Origin: Glandiceps talaboti | Lineage: Eukaryota > Hemichordata > Enteropneusta > Spengelidae | Assembly: GCF_964340395.1 (NCBI RefSeq) | Contig: NC_135565.1 | Location: forward strand, 7,329,242-7,393,241 | Reading direction: 5' to 3' | Length of the DNA stretch: 64,000 nt | Part shown: piece by piece, positions 30,911-42,629 of the stretch | Numbering within the stretch: the stretch's first letter is position 1 | Layout: each line of letters opens with the position of its first letter | Notes under the pieces: model-generated | The model's input: the letters and a program-made list of their open reading frames with translations, nothing else | Database searches by the model: none | What the model was told of the DNA's origin: nothing | Translations under genes and position numbers: made by a program

Positions 30911-32618
30911 CGTGCTATGCTATAATTATAATAATCGAGTCATAATGCGTTGAACAACTCGGAGGTCAGAAACACTTTATACTGTGTAAAATACATATGG
31001 CGGCTTAACAAAACTCGTATCACGCTGTTTGTTCTGTCGGTAGCTTGTACTCAAATAAAAACCAGTGACCTTGTCTTGGCGAGGGCAATTACAGTGGCCA
31101 CATAGCTGGATTAGATTGCCTACGCCCTATATTAAATTTTATGTTTTCCCTAGCAATGAAAAATTAAATGGCAAGCATTTTGTACCTGTGTCTATAGTAG
31201 AGGCCTGGGGAAGTAGTGTCACAGAAGTAAATACGTACTTGAGGTACAGACCAGTTGTCAGGTCTATAGGTAAGAAACCCTAGCTCTGAGCTCTGTGTCG
31301 GCTGGCTAATAGCAGCCGGCGGGTAAATGTACAACCAAGTACTAAAACTTCAAGCTTAGAATATTGAAATAGGTGTGATACAAGTTTTAACTTGGTCACT
31401 TGATAGAATGATAGGTTTGATATGAAAGGAAATACATCAAGGTCGACGTCACTTACCTTAGAACGATTATTATCAAGCAAACGAGTGGTGCTAGACATAC
31501 GGTGACCTCAACCGGGTAAGAAAGTAAAAGTAACAAAGACCAATGTACTAGACATCACGTGATATGATATGACCTATATTTAGCAAGTTAAGGTCTATAT
31601 AAATAAACCCAGAGAGTGGCGGGACTAGGCCTACTGGTGATTGGTGAATGTCTTACTCGTTTATGAGGGTATAAATAACACAGGATAAAGCAAGGTTTTC
31701 GTTCTGTCCTCTCATTTATATTTTCACGCCTAAATCATAAAACAACTGTAGCTCAAATTGAGTGCAAATGCAGTTGAGGGCGCTCACACACATACAGCAG
31801 AGCGCCTACAACAATTTACAAACATCTCATCAATTAACGATGCATGTACGTTTTCCTATAAACAATAACAACGTGATGTTTAGATAGAATTTTCCAAGTC
31901 TAAATAAGTTGGCCATAGCTGATGTTTCTGGATTAAGCCTTCTGCGAGTGATTAAAAGTCATCGCACTCTGGAAAACTGAGATCAGTGTATATGCTAATT
32001 AAAAATCAAAGCATCTCATGTGATTGCTATATTCAACCCATATGACTATGTGGAACATTTTGTTCTGTTGTTGAACCATGGGTGGCCTTCGTCACAAGTA
32101 TTATTAATTAGCTCTTCATGTGATTGACTTCACATACCCACCTCCACCCCAAAGGAATCTTTGGTAATTCATTATAAGACGTGTGTGTGTGTGTGTGTGC
32201 AGTAACTTTTAAAAGTGATGATTTTCGGATTTTCCGGTTTTCAGCAGGTGCTGGCAGCTCTTTCAGTCGATAGGCCATATCTTGTACAGTTTGCCAGAGA
32301 TCATGAAATATGTCAAAGGTTAATGAACTCGAGATGGCTATATACTACACTAACGGATGAGTGCCTGGCGCATGAGTAGCGGAGAACTTGGCTAACGCAA
32401 CATCTACACAATAGCCTGACGCGAGTTCCCCGAATTAAGCAGCTTATACCACGTGCGATTGAATACCATGTTTCCAAACTTGTAATGTAAGATTTTCACA
32501 GTCCACGAAAGCTAAAAACAGCTGAATAGCATCTAAGAGCGGAATCCTAAACACTATACTGAAAGTGTTCCAAAGATATTATAATTTTGAATAGATATCG
32601 TCCACACCTGTGTGCGGC

Positions 32619-32835
32619 TAGCGATTGGCCAATCAGGTCCGAGGATGTGTTCACAAATAAGCAAGTCATTTTGAGCAGCAGGCTAGTGATTGGCCAATTT
32701 AACCACGTGATACTTGAGGAACACGAGCTTCCGCCATTTTTTTTTTTGTCATATGGGTTGTTAACCTTGGATTCAATCTCGCGTGGTAGTAATAGTATTC
32801 CATTACGGCTTTTCCACAATTTCGGGAACATACTG
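32619..32835 (+). promoter_or_regulatory. Candidate promoter with paired NF-Y palindromes and a first-exon donor
   Basis: CTAG(C/T)GATTGGCCAAT occurs twice, at 32619 and 32683, 64 bp apart. ATTGGCCAAT is a back-to-back CCAAT box. A CACGTG E-box follows at 32705 and TTCCGCCAT at about 32730. A consensus donor (ACTG|GTAAGTAAA) ends at 32835. Together this looks like a housekeeping-type promoter and first exon on the plus strand, but no downstream exon was identified. Confidence 0.35.
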
Positions 32836-32839
32836 GTAA

Positions 32840-34230
32840 GTAAAATTGAATTCTCATGAATTCCGAATTTAACTTTTTCTAAATAAAACTATTGTTTTCG
32901 TCTACAAGACCCGAAATTATCGTACATCAAAATACTATATGGGCTATCAAAATTGACTCCGAGAAGTCTCTTCAGGCTGGTTGTCAAAATTGGCTAATTT
33001 GACCTTCTACACCATTTCATTAACAATAACACCATCCGCGCACGACTTAAACATACACATAAGGCTTACTTTGACACAGAAACAAGTTGGCATATTCTTT
33101 AAATTTCCCTTTCTTATATTCCTAAGAAAATGGCAGCTTTCATTAGTGTTTTACAGCTTCTGTTTACTGTGCCTGTTGTGTTACTTGATGTTATGAACAG
33201 ATAGGCAGGCAAGGAAGTAGCAGATCAAATTTCAGTCTCAGTATCTAATGCTTCTTAGCACACAGCATGATTTGCAGATTCGACTAATGTGAAACTATTA
33301 ACTATGTATAATCACACTGGTGATACCACATATTTTATATCTGTAACACTTACTCTCTCCACCCATGCTCTAGTCTTTGTCCTCTTTCTATGGGGGTCTA
33401 ATCTAAACCTTTCTTTCTCTTGTACCATCATCCCTTTTACTTTAAAGTATCTCACATACGCCTCTATAAGATTGAAGAAGAAAAAAACAATACACATGGA
33501 AGAAAATGGCAATCTGATGTGTTGAATTTCCATTTCAGTGCTAGATTACTGAGGACTGAGTGTCTATTTAATATTTTACTTCCAATAATGTTGACAAGAC
33601 TTCAGGAAATTAGCCTGTGCCCAGACCACTGTTGGGCAATGGTGAACAGGATCTACAAAGACAAATAACAGCCAACATTTTACTATTTTAAATCAAGAAA
33701 TGGCATAAAAACCATGGACATTTCATGGTATTTTGGAAACAAAGTGGAGTAGACATATACAAACTAAAGTGATGTGTTTTTGTGAAATAACACTTGTGAT
33801 AGATCCTATGGAAGGACAATTTTTCCCAACTTTTTTGACAAAAGTTCTAAGCTTTTCAAATAATGCCCTCTTCTCTAGTAAATTGATGACAGCAAGATTT
33901 ATTGTGCGACATTCTCATCACACATAATTTATATGACCGGCTTTGATTTTTTAACCTTGGAAGAATACATTATTGTTTAATTTAGATAAGAGGAGAAGAA
34001 TGGACAAGGCGTCTTTATTTAGTCAATACAGAAAAGAGAGAATTACATACAGCCTCAGACTTTTAGTGGTCTGAGATATAGCTATTTCCAAGCAAAGCAT
34101 CATACTTTTCTCTAAGTGTTCTCTTGGTTTTCATTCGCTACTTACGACCTGATGTCAGTTCAAAATCCGATAGTATAATATACTCCATGGTTGTTCACTC
34201 TCCCCTGGATGCTTCATTTTTTCCTTAAAG
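32840..34230. other. No gene recognised
   Basis: Open frames here lack recognisable domains and overlap each other on both strands. If 32619-32835 is a real first exon, later exons of that gene might lie here unseen. Confidence 0.4.
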
Positions 34231-34231
34231 T

Positions 34232-34735
34232 AAACATTTATCAACTATGTTATAGATATTGGAGATTGTTTTTTTTTTCAGGCAAATGAACTTACGTTGA
34301 GACAAAAATATAAATGAATGAATCTCTTGATACAGGTGAAAGATTGAAAATAACGCTCATACAATTGATATAAATGACAAAATTGTTTAACACATCTACA
34401 CATAAGTTGAAAATACAAAAATCAATGTAAATTACGCTCTTAGCAGGCTAAAAAATACAGTTGGTACCACATCATTGCACGTCATGAGTCCAGACCCTTA
34501 CTCGTAAAATGCAATATATTGTTCTGGTGACTTATGTCAGATTTTCTATTGATAATTGCAACACCCCAGTGGAGGAAACACATTTGTCAACTACGTTACA
34601 GATAGATATTTGTTTTCATGCAAATGTTTGTAAAAACTACAACTTACGTTTAGAAAACAAATGTAAATGAATTAAATTAATCTCTTGATACTGATGTAAT
34701 ACTTCAAAAAATGGTGTCAATGGCACTGTAGCACA
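34232..34735. repeat. Degenerate ~345-bp direct duplication
   Basis: The sequence TATCAACTATGTTATAGATA...TCTCTTGATAC at 34238-34340 recurs as GTCAACTACGTTACAGATA...TCTCTTGATAC at 34586-34692, with similar order but many differences. The second copy runs into the satellite array. Confidence 0.65.
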
Positions 34736-35838
34736 ACTGTAGTTGACAAACATTTGATAAGAGTAAGGTACATTTACTGTAGTTGTCATATTTGATGCCA
34801 GTGAAGTACATGTACTGTAGTTGTCACACATTTTGTGAGTGAAGCACATGTACTGTAGTTGTCACATTTTGTGAGTGAAGTACATGTACTGTAGTTGTCA
34901 CATTTTATGAGTGAAGTACGTGTACTGTAGTTGTCACACATTTTATGAGTGAAGTACATGTACTGTAGTTGTCACACATTTTATGAGTGAAGTACATGTA
35001 CTGTAGTTGTCACACATTTCGTGAGTGAAGTACATGTACTGTAGTTGTCACACATTTTATGAGTGAAGTACATGTACTGTAGTTGTCACATTTGATAAGA
35101 GTGAAATACATGTACTGTAGTTGTCACATTTGACAAGAGTGAAATACATGTACTGTAGTTGTCACACATTTTATAAGTGAAGCACATGTACTGTAGTTGT
35201 CACATTTTGTGAGTGAAGCACATGTACTGTAGTTGTCACATTTTGTGAGTGAAGTACATGTACTGTAGTTGTCACACATTTTATGAGTGAAGTACATGTA
35301 CTGTAGTTGTCACACATTTTATGAGTGAAGTACATGTACTGTAGTTGTTACACATTTTATGAGTGAAGTACATGTACTGTAGTTGTCACATTTTATGAGT
35401 GAAGTACGTGTACTGTAGTTGTCACACATTTTATGAGTGAAGTACATGTACATGTACTGTAGTTGTCACACATTTTATGAGTGAAGTACATGTACTGTAG
35501 TTGTCACACATTTCGTGAGTGAAGTACATGTACTGTAGTTGTCACACATTTTATGAGTGAAGTACATGTACTGTAGTTGTCACATTTGATAATAGTGCAA
35601 TACATGTACTGTAGTTGTCACATTTGACAAGAGTGAAATACATGTACTGTAGTTGTCACATTTGACAAGAGCGAAATACATGTACTCTAGTTGTCACACA
35701 TTTTGTGAGTGAAGTACATGTACTGTAGTTGTCAAATTTTATGAGTGAAGTACATGTACTGTAGTTGTCACATTTTGTGAGTGAAGTACATGCACTGTAG
35801 TTGTCAGAGTGAAGTACATTTACTGTAGTTGTCACATA
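34727..35838. repeat. Satellite array, ~30 units of 36-38 bp
   Basis: The unit is GAGTGAAGTACATGTACTG plus TAGTTGTCACACATTTTAT, with shorter variants ending CACATTTTGT and a sub-family ending CACATTTGACAA. Most units carry the 10-bp palindrome GTACATGTAC. Units differ by only a few bases, and one (near 35440) has a doubled CATGTA. Higher-order order is hinted at: 38-, 36- and GATAA/GACAA-type units recur in similar blocks at both ends of the array. Confidence 0.97.
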
Positions 35839-36528
35839 TATGACACCCAAACCAAAGTCAACTTTAACTTCAATTCATTTGAAGTTTACATCTTTGTCCA
35901 TTGCCCAAGGACTGGCACAGCACAAAAGGGACTATTGTAAGGACAGAATGAATTCTTGATATTTCAGACATTCAATGTGTTGTCATATTGGAAAACAGAA
36001 GGTAGTCAAAAAATCTAAGGTGCACGAAAGGAATGCATAGCACAGACATTTTATACCCCAGTAACAATTTACATGGACAAGAATCAGGCTTCACTCAAAA
36101 AGGTTGTTACAAATATAATAAACAAAACATTTTGTACTGTTTGTGACACATATTGACTACTGTGAACATGGAAGGAGATTCAAGATCTTGCTAACTTTGT
36201 GTTTCTCGGAATCTGTATTGTGGTGATGTTAAATGGCTTGTTCGTTCAAAAGGAATATGCCTAATGCCTGTTTAAGAACCGTTTGGGTTTGGATATCATT
36301 GTGGGGGAAATCTGTGCCTTATTTATATATATTGCAATTGGTCTTGGAGAACACAATTGTATGATATGCAGTCTTTCATTATCATTGATGTCTATATTTT
36401 TTGGTTCAATGGTATTGTCATCCACATAGAAACTACAGTTCATAGACATGTATCATCTGACCTGTAGACCACAGACATGATGTGTAATTAGTATCAACAG
36501 TACCGGGTATTACTCGTTGATGGCTAAT
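35839..36528. other. No feature recognised
   Basis: Flank of the satellite and 3' flank of the P-like transposase remnant. No coding exon or repeat was seen. Confidence 0.4.
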
Positions 36529-37835
36529 CTACGTTGATCTTCTATTTCTGTGTGGTAACTGTTCACTTGAGTTTACATTTTCATCTTTACGCCTGTTAGC
36601 ATTGCAACAATTCCCTCTTGTACTTGCTCTAACAGCTTCTGACCCAGCCACAAAAATAGCCAAAGCATTCCTTGAGAACTCTGCAACAGTTGGGGCACTG
36701 TTTCTGCCAAGACTTCCTCTCTGTTTGCTGAAATATTCCTCGAGGGGATCTTGGCAAAATTTCTCGCTCAGCAGGTACTCCACTCCTTCAAGTTGCAACA
36801 GTTCAGGTACCAGAGACACACATGAATTAACTGTGGATAAATATGTTGAATATGAGTAAATATAGAATATGAAACTTATTACATCACGGACGAATGGGAC
36901 ATTCTCTATGCAGTTACTAACACAAATCAACTTATGAACACATCTCCCCCTGAGTACTGCAACACTCATGACAGTTTACTCTTGTAATAACTGTTTGCAA
37001 TGAAAATTTCAGTTGTAATACTCTGTATTGTAATTCACATTTAAGTACATAAACTGTTGACCAGTCACCTGACACAGACTTAAATATGACAAAGTCATGG
37101 CTATGCTCACAACTATAAGTGAACACCTGAAATACATTACTGACCTGTTATTCTAAATCCTTCTAATGTTTCTCTATTCAGGCACATCTTCCGTTTCTCT
37201 GTCATTGACAACTTTGGTGTCGCTGAACACTCTCTCTCCCACTCATCCAGAAAACCTAAGAATTCCTCCCTGAGCCACTGTGAATTGAAAAAAGAATTTT
37301 TTCTTGAGAAAATTCATAGAAAATCTGTTAGTTATTTATATTTTTTTAAATGTTTGTAGTATGACTAGCTGTTACAACCAATGTGAAATACTTTTGGGAC
37401 AACCCTTTCAATGTGAAATCTGATATAATGATACAGTGTTTCCTAAAAAAACAGGGTGACCATGGATGCATTAGTGATACTAATACATCCATGATGTGAC
37501 ACATCAAAGTTTTGTATTACCCTGCCCTTTACTAAGTAGTGATTCACAAGAGAAACAGATTGTATCATGATACAGAATGACAACAACAAAATTGCAATTT
37601 ATTAAAGTGCACACTGTTTGAAGGGTAGCTGCTGAGGTTAATTTAAACTATTTACCTGGAATCTTCAACCATCTGGATTGCGGTACGGTTGTTGCTCTGG
37701 TTTTCTACTTCTTTTACCTTGGTATCTATTTGTACAGTCAAAACATTTGTCCATCATGGTTACAAACGTTTCTGTGGATTTCGTGTCATGCCTCCCCTTA
37801 GCAGCAAAGGCCTGGGCAACACTATTACTGAGTAC
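36529..37835 (-). pseudogene. P-element-like (THAP9-type) transposase, C-terminal exons with a nonsense codon
   Basis: Three exons, all phases consistent: complement(37656-37835), (37145-37277) and (36529-36830). The first begins VLSNSVAQAF and has DKCFDCTNRYQGKRSRKP. The second reads WLREEFLGFLDEWE then LNRETLEGFRIT. The third gives VEYLLSEKFCQDPLEEYFSK. This order matches the C-terminal RNase H-like region of P-element/THAP9 transposases, DNA cut-and-paste enzymes. Exon 1 has an in-frame TGA (37666-37668) just before its donor, in a frame that otherwise runs through all three exons. No THAP zinc finger or upstream exon was found, so this is a decayed or partly sequenced copy. Confidence 0.8.
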
Positions 37836-38900
37836 CTATAAAAAATAAGGACATGCAAGAAAATTTTAGCAACTTTTGTAAATATTTAATATATGTTATC
37901 ATGTCATCAGGTGTGCCTTTGGCAGATACACATCTTTTTCATTATTCTATTTTGGAGAACTAAAAAGAAATGATGAATTACTTGATAGACGTGATAGACG
38001 CCACTTCTTCTAAAATACTAGATGGACTGGTAGCTATGGATGAATTTCCATGTGACTCTTCAACGCTGGTACAGACACTACAGTTTGCACTAATACATCC
38101 ATGCGCGCACTAATACACCCATAGCAAACCACACATTTTTATCAACAGTGTTTTTTTGTGTGTGTGAACATAAACAATACGTTGAGCTGAGGACACTGAT
38201 TGATGGGCAGTATTGCTCTGTCGTCATTCGTCAGTTGCAGTCCTCTATTGTTTGCAACTGCGAATTTTAATATAACAAGTTGACTTGTGACAAATGTAAG
38301 TATTGTTCAATTATGTAGACAAGTTACCAATACCAGATCACATACAAAACGAAAATCCGGAAGATCACAGCCTCAAAGCAGGAGCCGTCAACATATACGC
38401 GTCAATTGATATGCTGCAGTCACACGCTTGGTGAAACACTAATCAAATCACGTCAGTGTCTCTGTTTTGCGTCTTGATTCTCAGCATCCGAAGTCACAGA
38501 GAATGATTAGATTGCTACACGTTACTTACAATACTGTATATGATTCTTTTATGAATAAAATGGCATGAACCACCATGCAAACAACGTCATTTCACAACCA
38601 TACATGCATACAGTACATACATGTACACATACATACAAAGTGAGTGGAGATCTAGCTTTAAAATGTGTGTGGTTACAGACTACAATTCATGTACTGGCTG
38701 GTTAATGGTGGTTCTCTTTTTGGAGGATGTGGTAGCCCTGAAAAGGGCCGTTTGATTTGTGCCTTCAAATTGAATGCGATAATGAATTTATACGTTGACA
38801 CTGTATTGAAGGGCCGTACATCGGAGGAGATTTCTGATTGCTATTTCCTTATACTCTTGTGTAAGCGAAACCCGAGATTGAATATCTGGGCCTTACCCCT
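37836..38900. other. No clear gene
   Basis: Upstream of the transposase exons. A minus-strand open stretch near 37990-38110 (CSVCTSVEESHGN) may be another exon of the same remnant, but it has no family match that I recognise. Confidence 0.35.
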
Positions 38901-39263
38901 CTACGAGAGTGAAATAAGGCGTTCTCCTTTGGGTTGATGATCCACGACCTTCGCCAAAACCCTGGCCGCATCCCTTTTCAAACTTGCCACTTTGTTTCCA
39001 TTATCCATGTCGACTAACGCTACGGCGTTCCTGTCGTACGGGTTGTCATTGTCTCTTCGGAGTTCGTAGCCCTGTCCCACTTTGGACTGCCTGTCGTCAC
39101 CATAGTGAGACATGCCGACAGCGAGAACACCTCTGATAATCACTTTCATATTTGCTCGGTACATGAAGGTACAGCATGCATATTTATGCAGTGGAGTCAT
39201 AACCCACTCATTGTTCGGTGTGTGACCTATATATCCGTTTGAGCCAATCACGCCGTAGTACAA
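38901..39263 (-). CDS. HIRAN-domain fragment (HLTF/Rad5-like)
   Basis: A single open frame of 120 codons. Its second half, RGVLAVGMSHYGDD then LRRDNDNPYDRNAVALVD and VASLKRDAARVLAKVVD, follows the HIRAN fold seen at the N-terminus of HLTF and Rad5, which binds 3' DNA ends at stalled forks. The NPYD.NAV core is intact. The frame ends shortly after the domain, with no helicase exon found, so it may be one exon of a longer gene, a stand-alone HIRAN protein or a gene fragment. A possible acceptor (ATTATCAG) just before RGVLAV would make the first 42 codons intronic. Confidence 0.6.
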   Translation of the reverse strand: MYYGVIGSNGYIGHTPNNEWVMTPLHKYACCTFMYRANMKVIIRGVLAVGMSHYGDDRQSKVGQGYELRRDNDNPYDRNAVALVDMDNGNKVASLKRDAARVLAKVVDHQPKGERLISLS

Positions 39264-39741
39264 GTAAGCTAAACAACTCGTTCGATGACTATGCCCCTCG
39301 TTTATTGTTACATAACCCTCCCGAACTCATGGACTATCTATTACCTAATAAAAGGTGCTAAACGGTGCCAACAGTGTAGTAACGTCTTTCGTTGTCATTC
39401 AAATAGGGTATTTCCTACAACTCCGTTCCCGGTAAGATTGACAAACTCATACTTTCCCATGGCTTGAAAACTCACTGATAGTAAAGACCATCTTGGACTA
39501 TTGATGCTGTCATGCCATTAATGTTGTTGTTCTGGGATATGTTTGTTTACGATATTTGTTGAAAAAAACATATTGAAATTTATTTTGAGTAGTTTTGCCT
39601 GCATTTGTTAAGCCTCAATTCAAAGATGATTTAGATACATGTACAGATATGTTACAACTGGTCTAATAGCAGCATTCCACATGTAAACTAATATACTAGT
39701 ATTACTATTATAAGAACAAGTGCGAAACTTACTATTTGTGA

Positions 39742-40357
39742 TTTACATACACAAACAGATACGTCTAAAACAGTACCGAGTTCTTTTGATTTTAATCTCT
39801 GTGGAGCATCTTGTGGTGCCGCGTTTTCTCTTCCTTCTCTTGAGACCCCCTCGTTTTTCTCTATTCTGTGTGTAATTTCTCTCATTGATATCATCAGGAT
39901 TTATGTCTCTGTTTGCTTTCATTTCATCTGGTATGTTCTGGAGAGTAAGGTCGCTAATATCTGTAGACGATTTTAACGTAGTAATTAAACTCACGGCTGT
40001 AGCATATTATGCGAACCATGGAAGTATAACCCACTATTTGATTAATGGGTGGACACTTTAGTAAATACTTAATGTGTAAGCACAGTCATGCCAACATGGG
40101 AAGAAATGTATGTGAAACCTGTTATTATTCTCATCAAACCTTCAACATCAGTCGCCAAAATGGTGCCTTTGTTCATGCTTGCATGATGACGACGAGCAAT
40201 GTATTTCCATTAAAGGGTTTTTTTATTTAAAAATAATCAAATGGTATTGAGACTTCAATACTTACACACTACTGCTTCATCTTTTTCATCTGGGTGTTGA
40301 TTGTTTACAGCTTTCACAATTTCCTTGTTGAGTATCTCATTTATCTCATTTCCATAG
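39742..40357 (-). CDS. Spliced open frame of unknown function (two exons)
   Basis: Exon complement(40266-40357) lies between TTTCAATAG and AGTGT|GTAAGT. Its phase fits an exon starting at 39992 after ATGCTACAG. The joined frame is open from YGNEINEILNKEIVKAVNN through TLQNIPDEMKANRDINPDD to a basic stretch (LKRRKRKRG). I do not recognise a domain. It lies just downstream of the DUF6589-like fragment on the same strand, so it could be part of the same transposon gene. Confidence 0.35.
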
Positions 40358-40712
40358 CTATTGAAAGGAGGAATATTGTGTCAGTGGAGGATCCATGTAA
40401 ACAGGCTTTCAATACATTTTAATATCATCATAATCTAGGTTTTACGCATGAGATGGCAGAGGACTGTTGTTTTAAATCTTTTAAAACATTACGGCTACAA
40501 TTATTGAAGCTTTTTGAAATCATTCACATAATTTTTAATAGGCCATGTTACCCAATGTGAATCTGACAAAGAAAGTGGCAAGACATTCATTATTCCCCTT
40601 TTCATTATTAGTATTGAATTGACCCTTTGTGCTGAATAAATATTTAGATAATGGTCATTATTACCACATCTACACCATGTCCACAAAGACGCAGTTCTGT
40701 ATAATGAACATG

Positions 40713-40963
40713 TCAACAATTCACTCAGCATCTCCCTATTACACTAGCCTTGTCATAAGTATGCCAGATAAACATATCTATAAACAAATTGTATGTACAC
40801 ATGAATGTCATATGTCTAGCATTCTCTCTTATGTCTACATTGTCACCAACTATTTGGTATCCCGCCACATTTGTATTGTTTATAGCTCTGGGTATTTCCA
40901 CTGCTGTTTGTCTGCATTGTATGAGATCCTGTGCTGGATGTTGACGTCGAGGTTCACATTAAT
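40713..40963 (-). pseudogene. Transposon protein fragment, DUF6589-like
   Basis: The open frame contains VAGYQIVGDNVDIRENARHM, which resembles the GYQ-x-x-GDN-x-D ... RHMT block of DUF6589 proteins that are spread in many copies through marine invertebrate genomes. It is bounded by a TAA upstream and a TGA downstream, so only about 83 codons remain. Function unknown. Confidence 0.4.
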
Positions 40964-41512
40964 TGTTAATGCTATCAACATGATCAAGATGGATGTGTTC
41001 ATTTTGTTTATGCCCTGCTTTCAGTTTTTCCTTTAGGAAAGGAAGTGTTGTCTTTTCCACTGGAAGATTACAAGAACTTCCCCGAGAAGGAATGTTTGGA
41101 ACTGGGGTACTGGGGGAGTAGTGAATTTATAAACGATTTATAAGGAAGTGTGTTGTACACGTTTTGAACTGAATATTCATCATATGTTATAGTATTTGAG
41201 TTTGTATTGACATCTGTCTTTTTGTGTTTTTCTTGTTTTTGTTTTTTAATAATTGACATGTAATGATGTTGGTCTTAGAACTTGGATCGCGTAGGTTTTG
41301 AAAACATGAAAAAAACATGAATCGTTCGTGTTTAAACACGGTGTACTGAATGGTAGAAGTTGTACATGTAAAATATGACATGGATATCAATTCACTATTC
41401 ATAAGAGACTTGTCTGAATACGGATCTAAGGTATTCGTTATAATTTTGAACTTGCACTTTTCAAGTTGTCCTGATTTTCAACATGGATGTTCTAAGGACG
41501 TAACATGTCACG

Positions 41513-42484
41513 ATGACTGAAGAGAGTATAAAAGTCAACGGTAAACTTTTAGGTTTTAAACTTACCCTACACATCCCAAGAGACGCGTGTCACTATGTAG
41601 AGAAGTTGTGTCCAAACAACATGGATCGCAACGTTGAAGATCTACCAAGCTTCGAGCGATTGCAGAATATAAGACTGAACCTGTTACTCCAGTACCACAG
41701 CCATCCCACCTACCACACGAGAAACGTTTTCAGTTCAATGAGTCTGGAAAATATGTTTGCGTTATATCTTGGCAGAGACGTCTAAACATACATATTCGTC
41801 AATTTTTGCATGGGGTGCCATCGGAAAAGGGATTGGTACCGAATCTGGGAGAATGGGTGACGGTGAAATTTACAAACCCTAGAACTGAGGAGTTGGTATG
41901 ACAAACCATGCTATTTTATGATTTGAATATAATCAAGAAGTGAAAAAGACCAACATCTTGCTTACCTTGACTCTGGCAGTCGATTTCACTTTTGAAGGTC
42001 GTTGTACTGTTCAAGAAGGTCATCATGTGGACTTAAAATTAACTCGGTGTTGGTCAAGATTTGTTCAACATGTCTTGTTTACACTTATCTGCTCCCCTGA
42101 TATCAAACTCAAGTTACTAATATTCAAAAGATCTCTATTACTTGGTGTCAATGGTTACGAGATTTAGACAACGCAATGTTTACGTTGAGCGGTGAATACG
42201 AGACAGCCAATGCTTTGTATAGGTGCGGACTCTTAGTGAAAGAGGAACATTTGGTCCGCACGACTGAGAGTTTGGTTTCTATTCGTGTCAGAAATTTCAG
42301 TCGTCATGCAAAACTTTCTGCTACAACAAAACCACTACAGAAGTTATATAGAAAAGGCTGTGATCGGAACGTGGTTTTATCATGGGTACATCTTAAACTG
42401 GTATGGAAGATGCCAAAAAAAGAATACTTCTTTTCGCTACCAATCTTGACAACAATCGATACAAAACTAGAAGTTGGACATTAA
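41513..42484 (+). pseudogene. Unidentified repeat-derived coding remnant
   Basis: Successive open stretches in shifting plus-strand frames. The first, 41513-41785, starts MTEESIKVNGKLLGFKLTLH. A second reads HIRQFLHGVPSEKG and VTVKFTNPRTEEL (41800-41900). A third is WLRDLDNAMFTLSGEYETAN at 42155-42215, continuing to 42484. Part of the third is repeated in a DHCR7 intron at 23.3-23.4 kb, which shows this is a dispersed repeat. I do not recognise the protein. Confidence 0.35.
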
Positions 42485-42629
42485 ATGTTGTAAGCAACTT
42501 CTTTTGGGGCAGACAGTTTCCTTTTGCTGTTGATGTCTCCTGTTCAATCTCTTCTACTTGGGACCCTTGTTTGAAATTGTGTCGGTTAGGATTAGCCTTA
42601 AAAGCCAATAGTATCAACGTTCTCACCAA

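Larger units (their letters stand above)
26790..32600. other. Gene-poor stretch upstream of DHCR7
   Basis: Presumably contains the DHCR7 promoter and 5' UTR next to 26789. Beyond that I see only repeats: (TA)n(TG)n at 27799-27842, a Penelope-like motif at 28218-28262, GTC/GTT triplets at 29092-29150, and ATGTG/CATAT short repeats at 30730-30910. No coding exon is supported on either strand. Confidence 0.5.

Noticed and set aside
34727-35838. Regular repeats that could be mistaken for a CRISPR array
   Set aside because: Units are contiguous with no unique spacers, and the surroundings are eukaryotic. It is a satellite.
38665-38937. 90-codon plus-strand frame
   Set aside because: Its end overlaps the HIRAN frame in antisense, and it has no recognisable content.
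40629-41036. 135-codon plus-strand frame
   Set aside because: It is antisense to the DUF6589-like fragment and has no domain of its own.
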